Source: JAGTVG01 sp942491935
GTDB lineage: Bacteria > Bacteroidota > Bacteroidia > Cytophagales > Cyclobacteriaceae
Direction of reading: 5' to 3'
NCBI GenBank assembly: GCA_942491935.1
Contig: CALOCZ010000001.1
Coordinates: forward strand, 8,039 to 72,038
DNA: 64,000 nt
The notes beneath the pieces were generated by a model that had not been told where the DNA came from, did not search any database, and saw only the letters and a list, made by a program, of their open reading frames with translations. Below are positions 37,378 to 46,421 of the stretch, one piece after another (the first letter of the stretch is position 1; every line of letters starts with the position of its first letter). The position numbers were made by a program, and so were the translations under genes.

Positions 37378-37863
37378 ATGAAAATTGCATCGCTATCGGA
37401 AATAAAACGGGAATTAAATGAAAGGTCTCCTGAAGAGTTGAAAGCTTTTTGTTTAAGAATTGCAAAATACAAGAAGGATAACAAAGAACTACTTAACTAC
37501 CTTTTGTTCGAAGCCTATGATGAGGAAAATTATAAGGAAGTTCTGAAAAACGAAATTGAAATGGAGTTTGCTGAAATGAATGCGAGTTCCGTTTATTTAG
37601 CAAAAAAAAGCATCCGCAGAATATTACGAACGGTTACAAAACACATCAAGTATTCTAACTCAAAACAGACAGCCGTTGAACTCCTGATTTTCTTTTGTCA
37701 GAAAATGCGTGAACTCAACCTGCCGTATCATGAAAGTAAAGTACTCATTAACCTATATAACCGGCAGCTTCACAATATTCAAAAGGCATTGTCTTTCCTG
37801 GATGAAGATCTACAATTTGACTATCAATCAGAGTTGGAAGATATCTCAAAGCCACTTTCATAA
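37378..37863 (+). CDS. DUF6155 family protein
   Basis: A 161-residue, all-helical, highly charged cytoplasmic protein beginning MKIASLSEIKRELNERSPEE and containing LLNYLLFEAYDEENY and RRILRTVTKHIKYS. This matches my memory of the DUF6155 family, common in Bacteroidota and without known function. It stands alone, divergent from the glycyl radical enzyme relic. No motif suggests catalysis. Confidence 0.65.
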   Translation: MKIASLSEIKRELNERSPEELKAFCLRIAKYKKDNKELLNYLLFEAYDEENYKEVLKNEIEMEFAEMNASSVYLAKKSIRRILRTVTKHIKYSNSKQTAVELLIFFCQKMRELNLPYHESKVLINLYNRQLHNIQKALSFLDEDLQFDYQSELEDISKPLS

Positions 37864-38235
37864 CACTGATAATGCAACAACCATAGATGAATGCCTGCTT
37901 CAGCAAAGTAACAATTGTGCTGAAGCGAGCATATTTGATGGCAAAAAAATTGATGTTTTAAAGAAAGAGAATTATTATGCATAAATGCTAGCCAACAGCC
38001 GAAAATTAAAAGTATTTTAGGTTATTGGTTTTGAAAGGGATAAAAGCATTAATTGAAAAAAATATTTAAGATAATTGTCGCAATTAATAATCATCTGTTC
38101 CTCTGGTTTTGATTGTTAGAGAAAAGATGCAGGCTATCTTGCTTTAACTGTCCTGGATGTTGATAAACCTGCAAAACCTCGGTGCTATGGTTTATTTTTA
38201 AATATCAGAATTGAAGGTTTGACAAAAAAAGATAT
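37864..38235. other. Intergenic region without recognisable gene
   Basis: About 370 bases. Short open frames exist but show no coding character or family resemblance. No terminator hairpin or clear promoter box seen. Confidence 0.45.
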
Positions 38236-39735
38236 ATGATCATGAAAAAGATAGAAAAATCAAGACGTAATTTCCTGAAAAAAGGAATGGCAGCTGGCGC
38301 CGGTATTAGCATAGTACCCAGTTTTGCCATTAGCGGCCTAGGGTATACGGCACCAAGTGATAAGATGAATATTGTGGGAGTTGGAGTAGGTGGGAAAGGC
38401 CACCCAAACATACAGGCTATGAATACTGAAAATATCATTGGCCTCTGTGATGTTGATTGGAGGTACGCCTCAAAATGCTTCAACGACTTCCCAGATGCCA
38501 AAAAGTATTATGACTGGCGAAAGATGTTCGACGAGCTCGGTGATTCCATCGACGGGGTAATGGTAGCAACCGCAGATCATACCCATGCCATGATCGCTGC
38601 CACAGCCATTACGATGGATAAACATGTATATTGCCAGAAGCCACTGACACATTCGGTTTACGAGTCAAGGTTACTAACAAAGCTGGCTGAAAAACATAAA
38701 GTCGCTACCCAGATGGGAAATCAGGGTAATTCAGGCCATGGTGTACGCCAGGTTTGCGAGTGGATCTGGAATGGGGAAATTGGAGAAATCAAGGAGGCAC
38801 ACGCCTGGACCAATCGGCCCATATGGCCACAGGGATTACAGCGGCCTAAAGACGTTATGACCCCTCCTGATAAACTTAACTGGGATTTATTTATTGCTTC
38901 TGCCCCAATGCGTCCATATAATGAGATCTACACACCATGGAACTGGCGGGGCTGGTGGGATTTTGGAACCGGTGCATTTGGTGACATGGCATGCCATATC
39001 CTCGATCCTGTGTATCAAGCCCTCAAATTGGGCTATCCCGAAGCGATCAGCGGCTCTTCCACGCTATTGAATACCGAAAGCGCCCCGCAGGCAGAAAAAG
39101 TGGTGTTTGCGTTTCCCGAAAGAGATAGTTTTAAAAAGCAAAAAATGCCGGAAGTTGAATTACACTGGTATGATGGCGGCCTGATGCCAGACAGGCCGGG
39201 CTTAGTGCCTGATGACATAAGTTTTTTGAACGACGGGATGGGTGGCTGCCTGTTTGTAGGATCGAAAGATACACTGATTTGTGACACAGGTGGTTTCAAT
39301 CCCAAATTGATTTCAGGCCGGAAACCAAACGTAAGCCCCTATCTCCGAAGAATTGAAGGTGCAATTGGTTATGTCGATGGGCCGCACGAACAGGATTGGA
39401 TCAGGGCATGTAAAGAATCTCCGGAAGGCAGAACAGAAGGAACAGCAAACTTTGCTTATGCTGGCCCTTTTAATGAGACTGTACTATTGGGTGTCCTTGC
39501 TATTCGTCTTCAGGCTTTGAACAAAACCCTGAAATGGGATGGTGAAAACATGAAGATCACTAACATATCCGCCAGTGAGGAATTGAAGGTTGTAGATGTG
39601 GATGAGTTTAAAGTTGTTGATGGTCACCCACACTTCAATACACAGTATGTCACCTTAAATGCTCTGGAAGCCGCCAGTGAATATATAAAGCATAATTACC
39701 GGGAAGGATGGAGTCTTCCTAAAATGCCAGCCTAA
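38236..39735 (+). CDS. Gfo/Idh/MocA family oxidoreductase, Tat-exported (second)
   Basis: A 499-residue protein; the third codon Met (38242) may be the true start. The N-terminus KSRRNFLKKGMAAGAGISIV is a twin-arginine signal. The Rossmann domain starts MNIVGVGVGGKGHPN; the usual EKP is replaced by YCQKPLTHSVYE, keeping the Lys. The C-terminal domain has WDFGTGAFGDMACHILDP. It is about 60 residues longer than the homologue at 23,922 and only distantly similar, so the two are not a recent duplication. A strong hairpin terminator follows two bases after the stop. Confidence 0.87.
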   Translation: MIMKKIEKSRRNFLKKGMAAGAGISIVPSFAISGLGYTAPSDKMNIVGVGVGGKGHPNIQAMNTENIIGLCDVDWRYASKCFNDFPDAKKYYDWRKMFDELGDSIDGVMVATADHTHAMIAATAITMDKHVYCQKPLTHSVYESRLLTKLAEKHKVATQMGNQGNSGHGVRQVCEWIWNGEIGEIKEAHAWTNRPIWPQGLQRPKDVMTPPDKLNWDLFIASAPMRPYNEIYTPWNWRGWWDFGTGAFGDMACHILDPVYQALKLGYPEAISGSSTLLNTESAPQAEKVVFAFPERDSFKKQKMPEVELHWYDGGLMPDRPGLVPDDISFLNDGMGGCLFVGSKDTLICDTGGFNPKLISGRKPNVSPYLRRIEGAIGYVDGPHEQDWIRACKESPEGRTEGTANFAYAGPFNETVLLGVLAIRLQALNKTLKWDGENMKITNISASEELKVVDVDEFKVVDGHPHFNTQYVTLNALEAASEYIKHNYREGWSLPKMPA

Positions 39736-39737
39736 GT

Positions 39738-39769
39738 AAAAGAGGCCAGCGATTACGCTAGCCTCTTTT
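39738..39769 (+). terminator. Rho-independent terminator of the oxidoreductase gene
   Basis: AAAAGAGGC at 39738-39746 pairs with GCCTCTTTT at 39761-39769, with further CAGCG/CGCTA pairing in the loop region, ending in a T run. Confidence 0.8.
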
Positions 39770-39998
39770 GGCATGAGAAAAAACTAATGTGATGATAATA
39801 TGTTATAATGCATAGGCAATATGTATGGATTTATGTCAGAATGCTTACTTACAATCCTTCCAATTGTAAAGCATTTTTGCATTTATTACCTTTAAGCAAA
39901 CATTATTTTTAAACCTTAACCGATACGTCACTTTACCGTCGAAGGAATCATCGAAACCACCTATTGGTGGCAATATTTTTTAACAATATCTTTTTTTT

Positions 39999-40574
39999 AT
40001 GAGCATTGATGTAAAGAATGAAATAAAAGTCTGGTCTGTTTATTTTATTACGATTCTCGTTTCAGTTTATATACATGAAATAGGTCACTGTATCCCTGCA
40101 TGGATTAATGGATTTGTCGCGATTCCTACTCCAGCTAAAGAATACATACTTGCTGATATACCGGATAATATCCAAACACATGTATCACTTGGAGGGATAG
40201 TTGGCACTGCACTATTCTCTTTTATAGTTATTGCACTTTATTTGAAAAAATCATTTAAATACCGTTCTGCCATACTCGCTGGTGCAATTGTTATACCTGG
40301 GATATATACATTACGATTCTTTATATCCGGAAGGGGGCATGATCTAACTGAATTTCAAGAAGCTCAAGCAGCAATTGGTTTGGAATATTCAGGCCATTCA
40401 CTGGATTGGTTTTTCTTGTTTCTGTTCGTTTTTGGGACCATAATTTGGATTATTAAATCAAAACCTGGTTTTAAAATAATTGGCAGATTATTGATAGGAT
40501 TTTTGTTAACGGTCGTCTTTATAATAGGACTTCAGGTAATTAATAATGCTATTTTTGATCCGATTTTTCAATAA
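39999..40574 (+). CDS. Membrane protein with HEIGH metalloprotease-like motif
   Basis: A 191-residue protein with about five hydrophobic helices. The first helix ends in YIHEIGHCIP, placing His26, Glu27 and His30 of an HExxH motif within the membrane, as in site-2 (M50) proteases. The second M50 motif (LDG-type) is not evident, so it may be a degenerate or distantly related peptidase, or an M50-fold protein of other function. No regulator or sigma factor substrate lies nearby. Confidence 0.55.
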   Translation: MSIDVKNEIKVWSVYFITILVSVYIHEIGHCIPAWINGFVAIPTPAKEYILADIPDNIQTHVSLGGIVGTALFSFIVIALYLKKSFKYRSAILAGAIVIPGIYTLRFFISGRGHDLTEFQEAQAAIGLEYSGHSLDWFFLFLFVFGTIIWIIKSKPGFKIIGRLLIGFLLTVVFIIGLQVINNAIFDPIFQ

Positions 40575-40693
40575 ATTAATTTTAGCTGAATCAGTTAATC
40601 AGAATTTGATGTGTGTAGTGCATGTCCTCATTAAATAGTGAATATAAAGTTACTTTCGATTATAGAAAATATAAATAATAATACTTTTTAACC

Positions 40694-43600
40694 ATGAAAA
40701 ATACTTCTCTTCTGCCATATGTTCTATTAATACTATCCCTGTTACTTGTTGTTAGTTGTGGCCAAAAACCTAATAGGGAAGGCACTCATTCTGTTGAAGA
40801 AATGAGAAAACTGTTTGTCGATCCGCCATCGGAATACCGCAGTGCACCTCTATGGGATTGGAATGAAAAAATCACAGAAGAGGGGATTGATTTTCAAATG
40901 AGGGAGTTTAAGAATGCTGGCATCGGTGGTGTATTTGTACATCCACGGCCCGGACTGCTGACAGAATATCTGTCTGATGACTGGTTTCATTTATTTGATT
41001 ATACTGTGCAAAAAGGAAAAGAACTGGATATGAAAGTATGGATTTATGATGAGAATTCATATCCGTCCGGATTTGCCGGAGGTCACGTCCCGGCAGAAAT
41101 GCCCGATTCTTATAAACATGGATCAGCATTAAGGTTAAAGGTCGTAGAACTGTTGAAGGATGTTCAACCTGAAAATGCAGAGGTGGTTCTTAGAAAAACT
41201 GAAAAGGGATTCATAGATATTACAAATTCTCCTGATCAGGAGGAAGAAATGAAGTGTCCCTATTATGTTTTTGAAAAAGCTTATCCTGGAAAATCACCTT
41301 GGTATGGTGGTTTCACATACGTTGATTTGTTGTATGAAGGAGTAACAGATAAGTTTCTGGAACTCACCATGACAAATGGATACGAGAAGAATATTGCTGA
41401 CTTTGGGAAAACCCTGCCCGGGATTTTTACCGATGAACCCAATCTTGAAGCAGCTATGCCAATAGGTTCTGTAATGCGCTGGACGCCTGATTTATGGGAG
41501 GTTTTTCAGGAACGATGGGGATACGATTTAAAAATAAACCTTCCTTCTTTAGTTGAAGAAACAGGTAATTGGAAAAAGGTTCGTCATGATTATTACGAAC
41601 TGATTCTGGAACTATTTATTGATCGATGGGCAAAGCCCTGGAGTAAGTATTGCGATGAAAAGAATCTGCTATGGACTGGCCATTACTGGGAGCATGGATG
41701 GCCCGAACCAACACATGGATTTGACGAGGCAGCTTTTTACATCTGGCATCAACAACCTGGTGTTGATATGCTTGGAAACCGGTTGGACACTGAAGGCCTG
41801 GGGGGACAATTTGGTAATGATCGTGCAGTACGCGAGTTACGCAGTGCCGCCAACCAGGCTGGCAGAACCAGGACACTTAGTGAAACCTACGGCGGTGGTG
41901 GATGGGAAATGGATTTTGAAGCACAGAAAAGATTACTGGACTGGCAATGTGTACTGGGCGTCAATTTTGTAAATCAGCATCTTTCCTATTACTCTCTTAA
42001 TGGGGTCCGTAAGTTTGATTATCCACCTTCTTTCTCCTATCACGAACCCTGGTGGGAGCATTACAAACTAATGGGCGATTACATTGGACGTGTCAGTATG
42101 GCCATGTCAGTCGGTCAGCAAGTTAATCAAGTGTTGGTACTTCAGCCCACAACGTCAGCATGGATGTATTTTTCCCGGAGAGACAAAAATCCAGCAATAA
42201 ACCGGATTCGTAATGGTTTTAAGAATTTTATATACCGGATGGAGCAAGAGCACCTTGAATATGACCTGGGCTCTGAAAATGTAATAAAAACACTGGGAAG
42301 CGTTAATGGCAATAAGTTGACTGTTGGCGAACGTGATTATTCGCTGGTTGTGATTCCTGCAGAAATGGAAAATATGGATGCACCAACCCTGGAATTGCTG
42401 GAAAAGTATCTGGAAAACGGGGGTAAAATATTATCGTTCAATCAGAATTTATACCGCGTTGATGGTGAGGAATCGTCCAAAGCACAGGAATTGGCAGCCA
42501 GATTTCCAGATAATTGGACCGATGTTGAGAAACTTGAGGATCCGGATGCTTTAGACATGCTACGTAATGATCGGTTTGAAATGAATGATATGACCAGGAA
42601 TGGTATGTTATATCATCAGCGGAGAATGCTTGAAGATGGGCAGTTATTGTTCATCGTAAACTCGCATCAAACAGAAAAAGCTGTCGCAGATATTTCTGTT
42701 CACGGAAAACATGTATTAAAACTTGATTTAATAACCGGGAAGGAATTCCTCTATCCTTGTGAATCAGAGAAGGGAAAAGTAACGTTTCAGGTTGATCTGG
42801 AACCAGTTGGAAGTGCCCTGTTTGTAATTACTGATGAGAGACCGGATGGGCTTGATAGAATTGTGGATCTGAAAAGAGAAAAACTCGTTGAAAGCGATGG
42901 CCAGGTAAGCGTAATACGTGAGTCGGATAATATTCTGATAATAAATTATCTCGATTTAAAAACTGCCAAATCAGATAAAAAAGAGATCTATTTTATGGAT
43001 GCGCTGATTGGCCTGTATCGTGAAAATGGAGTTGAAATTGGGAATCCATGGCAGCATAAAATTCAATATAAGAAAAACTATTTGGATATGGATTCATTAT
43101 TTGAGAACGATTCCGGATTTGAAGCCAGTTATCATTTTCAGATTAATGAAAATCTTAGTTCTGAGGTCATGAAATCTATCCGGGCAGTTGTCGAACGGCC
43201 TGATTTGTGGCAGATTAGTATTAACGGATATGAAGTTTCAGAACAAGATGAAGCTTTCTGGATAGATAAGGATTTTCCTCAATTTACTGTTGGAGAATTC
43301 CTGAAGTCCGGTAAAAATACGATCACTCTGAAGGCTCCCAGAATGCATATATTGGCCGAGTTGATGCCGGTTTATTTATTGGGTGATTTCCTCGTTACTC
43401 CTGCTGCTAAGGGATTTGAAATATCGGAAGGTGAGATCAGTTCTTTAGGATCGTGGCGTAGCAAAGGCTTGCCTTTTTATTCACAAAAAGTAGCCTATTC
43501 GCAGAATTTCATTGTAAACAAAGCATCAGATACTTTCTTTAAAGTTAAGTTGAATAGATGGAATGGCTCAATTTCTGAAGTATGGATCAATGGAAAGTCA

Positions 43601-43870
43601 GCTGGAGTGATTGCATGGCAACCTAATGATTTGGACGTTACTTCTTTGCTGAATGAAGGGGAAAATGAAATCGTAGTAAAAGTTATCGGAAGTTTGAAAA
43701 ATACCTTTGGCTTTTTCTATCATAACAATGATAACTGGATATTTTCGCCGCAATCATGGAACAGGGCACCAGAGAATATTCCCCAGGCTTCTGATTATTT
43801 TTTAATGGATTACGGATTATTTGAACCATTCGAATTGGTTCAATACCGAATTTCCGATTCAGAAATTTAA
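40694..43870 (+). CDS. GH106-like glycosyl hydrolase (alpha-L-rhamnosidase type), lipoprotein
   Basis: A 1,058-residue secreted lipoprotein (LLVVSC, Cys22). After the signal, FVDPPSEYRSAPLWDWNEKI and GIGGVFVHPRPGL open the large TIM-barrel region characteristic of GH106-like enzymes; FTDEPNLEAAM and LSETYGGGGWEMDF carry candidate catalytic Glu residues. A middle segment and C-terminal galactose-binding beta domains (ITLKAPRMHILAEL, VWINGKSAGVIAWQPNDLDV) complete it. GH106 enzymes cut alpha-L-rhamnose from pectic glycans. The neighbouring GH3 gene starts 30 bases downstream, so the pair likely acts on one glycan. Confidence 0.8.
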   Translation: MKNTSLLPYVLLILSLLLVVSCGQKPNREGTHSVEEMRKLFVDPPSEYRSAPLWDWNEKITEEGIDFQMREFKNAGIGGVFVHPRPGLLTEYLSDDWFHLFDYTVQKGKELDMKVWIYDENSYPSGFAGGHVPAEMPDSYKHGSALRLKVVELLKDVQPENAEVVLRKTEKGFIDITNSPDQEEEMKCPYYVFEKAYPGKSPWYGGFTYVDLLYEGVTDKFLELTMTNGYEKNIADFGKTLPGIFTDEPNLEAAMPIGSVMRWTPDLWEVFQERWGYDLKINLPSLVEETGNWKKVRHDYYELILELFIDRWAKPWSKYCDEKNLLWTGHYWEHGWPEPTHGFDEAAFYIWHQQPGVDMLGNRLDTEGLGGQFGNDRAVRELRSAANQAGRTRTLSETYGGGGWEMDFEAQKRLLDWQCVLGVNFVNQHLSYYSLNGVRKFDYPPSFSYHEPWWEHYKLMGDYIGRVSMAMSVGQQVNQVLVLQPTTSAWMYFSRRDKNPAINRIRNGFKNFIYRMEQEHLEYDLGSENVIKTLGSVNGNKLTVGERDYSLVVIPAEMENMDAPTLELLEKYLENGGKILSFNQNLYRVDGEESSKAQELAARFPDNWTDVEKLEDPDALDMLRNDRFEMNDMTRNGMLYHQRRMLEDGQLLFIVNSHQTEKAVADISVHGKHVLKLDLITGKEFLYPCESEKGKVTFQVDLEPVGSALFVITDERPDGLDRIVDLKREKLVESDGQVSVIRESDNILIINYLDLKTAKSDKKEIYFMDALIGLYRENGVEIGNPWQHKIQYKKNYLDMDSLFENDSGFEASYHFQINENLSSEVMKSIRAVVERPDLWQISINGYEVSEQDEAFWIDKDFPQFTVGEFLKSGKNTITLKAPRMHILAELMPVYLLGDFLVTPAAKGFEISEGEISSLGSWRSKGLPFYSQKVAYSQNFIVNKASDTFFKVKLNRWNGSISEVWINGKSAGVIAWQPNDLDVTSLLNEGENEIVVKVIGSLKNTFGFFYHNNDNWIFSPQSWNRAPENIPQASDYFLMDYGLFEPFELVQYRISDSEI

Positions 43871-43900
43871 TCTATATTCATATTAGCATTTAAGGATAAT

Positions 43901-46327
43901 ATGATGTTAAGAAAACCAGGAATATTTGTCTGCATAATAGCAATTCTAATCACACTGCCTTCAAATATGATTATGCCACAGGTTATTATTCATTTTTCGA
44001 ATGTAGCCATGGTGAATCATACCCCTTTTGAAAATCACTATCCAAGGTATATACATTATGAGGATGAAACACCAATCTATAAAAATCCGGGATACTCAAT
44101 TGACCAGAGAATAGAAGATCTTCTTTCGCGGATGTCATTGGAGGAAAAAATAGGGCAGATGAATATGCCAGCGCTTTTTGTTAAAGATCTGGGTGAAAGC
44201 ATTGAGGAGAAAATGGAGGGGTGTAAAGAGTTCGCTCGTGGGACATACGAGGAAGGGATTGGGCCCGGAGGTGGATTTTATAGCATTCCCGATAAAATGT
44301 TACACAATGGTCCAAGGCAGCAGGCAGAATATTTTAATGAACTCCAACGAATTGCCCGCGAAGAAACGAGGTTGGGCATTCCTCTTTTTATTGTAGAAGA
44401 AGGTACACATGGTTTGCGGGCTTCCGGTGGGACAATCTTTCCCGAAGGACTGGCAATCGGCAGTACCTGGAATGAAGATTTAATTGAAGAAATATATTCA
44501 ACTGCAGCCCAAGAAGCACGAGGTATAGGAGTGCATCAATTATATACCTTAGTGATCGAGCCAATCCGCGATCCTCGTCTAGGAAGGAATATGGAAGGGT
44601 ATTCCGAAGATCCTTACTTGTGTTCACGGATTACGGAATCGATTGTGAATGGGACACAGGGAGAAGACATATCTTCAGGGGAAAATGTAATTGCTGGCTT
44701 ATGCCATTTCCCGGGTCAGAGTCAGGGAACGGGAGGGTATGAACGCGGACCAATGGAAATATCCGAACGCCAGCTGAGGGAAGTTTTCTTGCCGCCATGG
44801 GAAGCCGGGATTACAAAAGCTGGAGCGCTAGGTGTAATGGCCACTTATCCTGCTATCGATGGCATACCTGCTCATGCCTCAGAGAAATTACTTACCGGGA
44901 TATTGAGGGAAGAACTGGGATTCGAAGGGATAGTAGTAAGCGAAGGCACTGGTTTTGCTACCATTATGTTAGAAGGAGTCGCTGAAACCCAAAAAGAAGC
45001 AGGAGAGATGGCAATCAAAGCCGGAGTGGATGTGGGAATAACCTACGAACCTGCTTATATGAGGGCTTTGATTGAAAATGTTAAAGAAGGCAAAGTCTCA
45101 ATTGAACTGGTAGACCGGGCAGTTAAAAGAGTATTGAAACTTAAATTCGAAATGGGTTTATTCGAAAATCCATTTGTGGATCCTGAGAAAGCTGTGAGCC
45201 TAAGCCATACTCCTCAAAACCAGGATCTGGCACTTCGGGTAGCGAGGGAGGGAATTGTCTTACTGAAGAACGAGGGCAACCTGCTCCCCTTGGATAAAAA
45301 CGTAAGTTCAATCGCAGTAATTGGCCCTAATGCTGACAATGAAAGGAACCAGTTAGGAGATTATACCTCGCTGACTATTTTGCAGGATATCGTCACTGTT
45401 CTTGACGGAATAAAAAATAAGGTACCTGATGCTAAAGTCAATTATGTAAAGGGCTGCAATGTGCTCAAAACAAATCTTAACGAGATAGAAAAGGCACGAA
45501 AGGTAGCAGAGGATGCTGATGTGGCTATTGTAGTTGTAGGAGAGAATGAAATGCGCGCAGTCGACGATGAAGGAGATGCGGTAGGAACTAATGGTGAAAC
45601 AAAGGATATTGCTAATCTTGACCTTACCGGCTTACAGAAAGAGCTCATCCAGGCCGTTCATGAAACAGGAACACCAACAATTGTTGTTCTGATCAACGGG
45701 CGCCCATTGTCAACCCGGTGGACATCAGAGCATGTGCCAGCAATAGTAGAAGCATGGATCCCTGGCGAAAAGGGAGGCGATGCAATAGCTGATGTGTTGT
45801 TTGGCGATTATAATCCTAGCGGACGTTTACCTATTACAGTTCCCAGACATTCAGGTCAGCTCCCGGCATATTATAATCACAGCGCAACAAAAGAACACCT
45901 GACCGCATGGGAAGGCTATCGGGACATGCCGATGTCACCCTTGTATGAATTTGGTTATGGATTGAGCTATACTGAATTTGAATACAGCAACCTTCAGATC
46001 CGGCAGGCAGATGATGGAATTACCGGTGATGTATTTATACGCCTGGATGTGAGAAATGTAGGAAAAAGGGTAGGAGCTGAGGTAGTTCAGCTGTACATCA
46101 ATGATAAGATCAGCTCTGTTGTCACACCCTATCTTGAACTTAAGGGTTTTGAGAAATTATGGTTGGATCCTGGCGAAATAAAAACCGTAGAATTAAAACT
46201 TACCCCTGAAGACCTGGCTTTTATAAATACCAATATGAGGCCAATTGTTGAACCTGGGGTATTTGAGGTATTCGTCGGAAGTTCTTCAAGGGATATAAGG
46301 CTAAAAGGAAGTTTCTCAAAACGATAA
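43901..46327 (+). CDS. Divergent GH3 family glycosidase
   Basis: An 808-residue secreted protein with an N-terminal hydrophobic signal. The GH3 layout is complete: RIEDLLSRMSLEEKIGQM near 70-88, VEEGTHGL, EPIRDPRLGRNMEGYSEDPY, the GH3-C sandwich (IAVIGPNADN, VVVGENEM) and a fibronectin-III tail. The active site departs from the norm: the usual KH-F segment reads GLCHFPGQSQG, and the nucleophile segment reads GIVVSEGTG with Glu348 where SDW/SDY is standard. Either it belongs to a Glu-using subfamily or its chemistry differs. Complete and intact, so probably functional. It follows the GH106-like gene. Confidence 0.85.
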   Translation: MMLRKPGIFVCIIAILITLPSNMIMPQVIIHFSNVAMVNHTPFENHYPRYIHYEDETPIYKNPGYSIDQRIEDLLSRMSLEEKIGQMNMPALFVKDLGESIEEKMEGCKEFARGTYEEGIGPGGGFYSIPDKMLHNGPRQQAEYFNELQRIAREETRLGIPLFIVEEGTHGLRASGGTIFPEGLAIGSTWNEDLIEEIYSTAAQEARGIGVHQLYTLVIEPIRDPRLGRNMEGYSEDPYLCSRITESIVNGTQGEDISSGENVIAGLCHFPGQSQGTGGYERGPMEISERQLREVFLPPWEAGITKAGALGVMATYPAIDGIPAHASEKLLTGILREELGFEGIVVSEGTGFATIMLEGVAETQKEAGEMAIKAGVDVGITYEPAYMRALIENVKEGKVSIELVDRAVKRVLKLKFEMGLFENPFVDPEKAVSLSHTPQNQDLALRVAREGIVLLKNEGNLLPLDKNVSSIAVIGPNADNERNQLGDYTSLTILQDIVTVLDGIKNKVPDAKVNYVKGCNVLKTNLNEIEKARKVAEDADVAIVVVGENEMRAVDDEGDAVGTNGETKDIANLDLTGLQKELIQAVHETGTPTIVVLINGRPLSTRWTSEHVPAIVEAWIPGEKGGDAIADVLFGDYNPSGRLPITVPRHSGQLPAYYNHSATKEHLTAWEGYRDMPMSPLYEFGYGLSYTEFEYSNLQIRQADDGITGDVFIRLDVRNVGKRVGAEVVQLYINDKISSVVTPYLELKGFEKLWLDPGEIKTVELKLTPEDLAFINTNMRPIVEPGVFEVFVGSSSRDIRLKGSFSKR

Positions 46328-46388
46328 CACTGTTTTTTATCTTCGGATCTAAGCTGACAGATTCATGTCAGCGGTAACATTTATTTTA

Positions 46389-46416
46389 TAAAAAGGCCAC
46401 CTTGCGGTGACCTTTT
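46389..46416. terminator. Bidirectional hairpin terminator
   Basis: A-rich flank, AAAAGG-CCACC, loop TTGC, GGTGA-CCTTTT. It lies between the convergent GH3 and repeat-lipoprotein genes and has A/T runs on both sides, so can serve both. Confidence 0.8.
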
Positions 46417-46421
46417 GAGGT

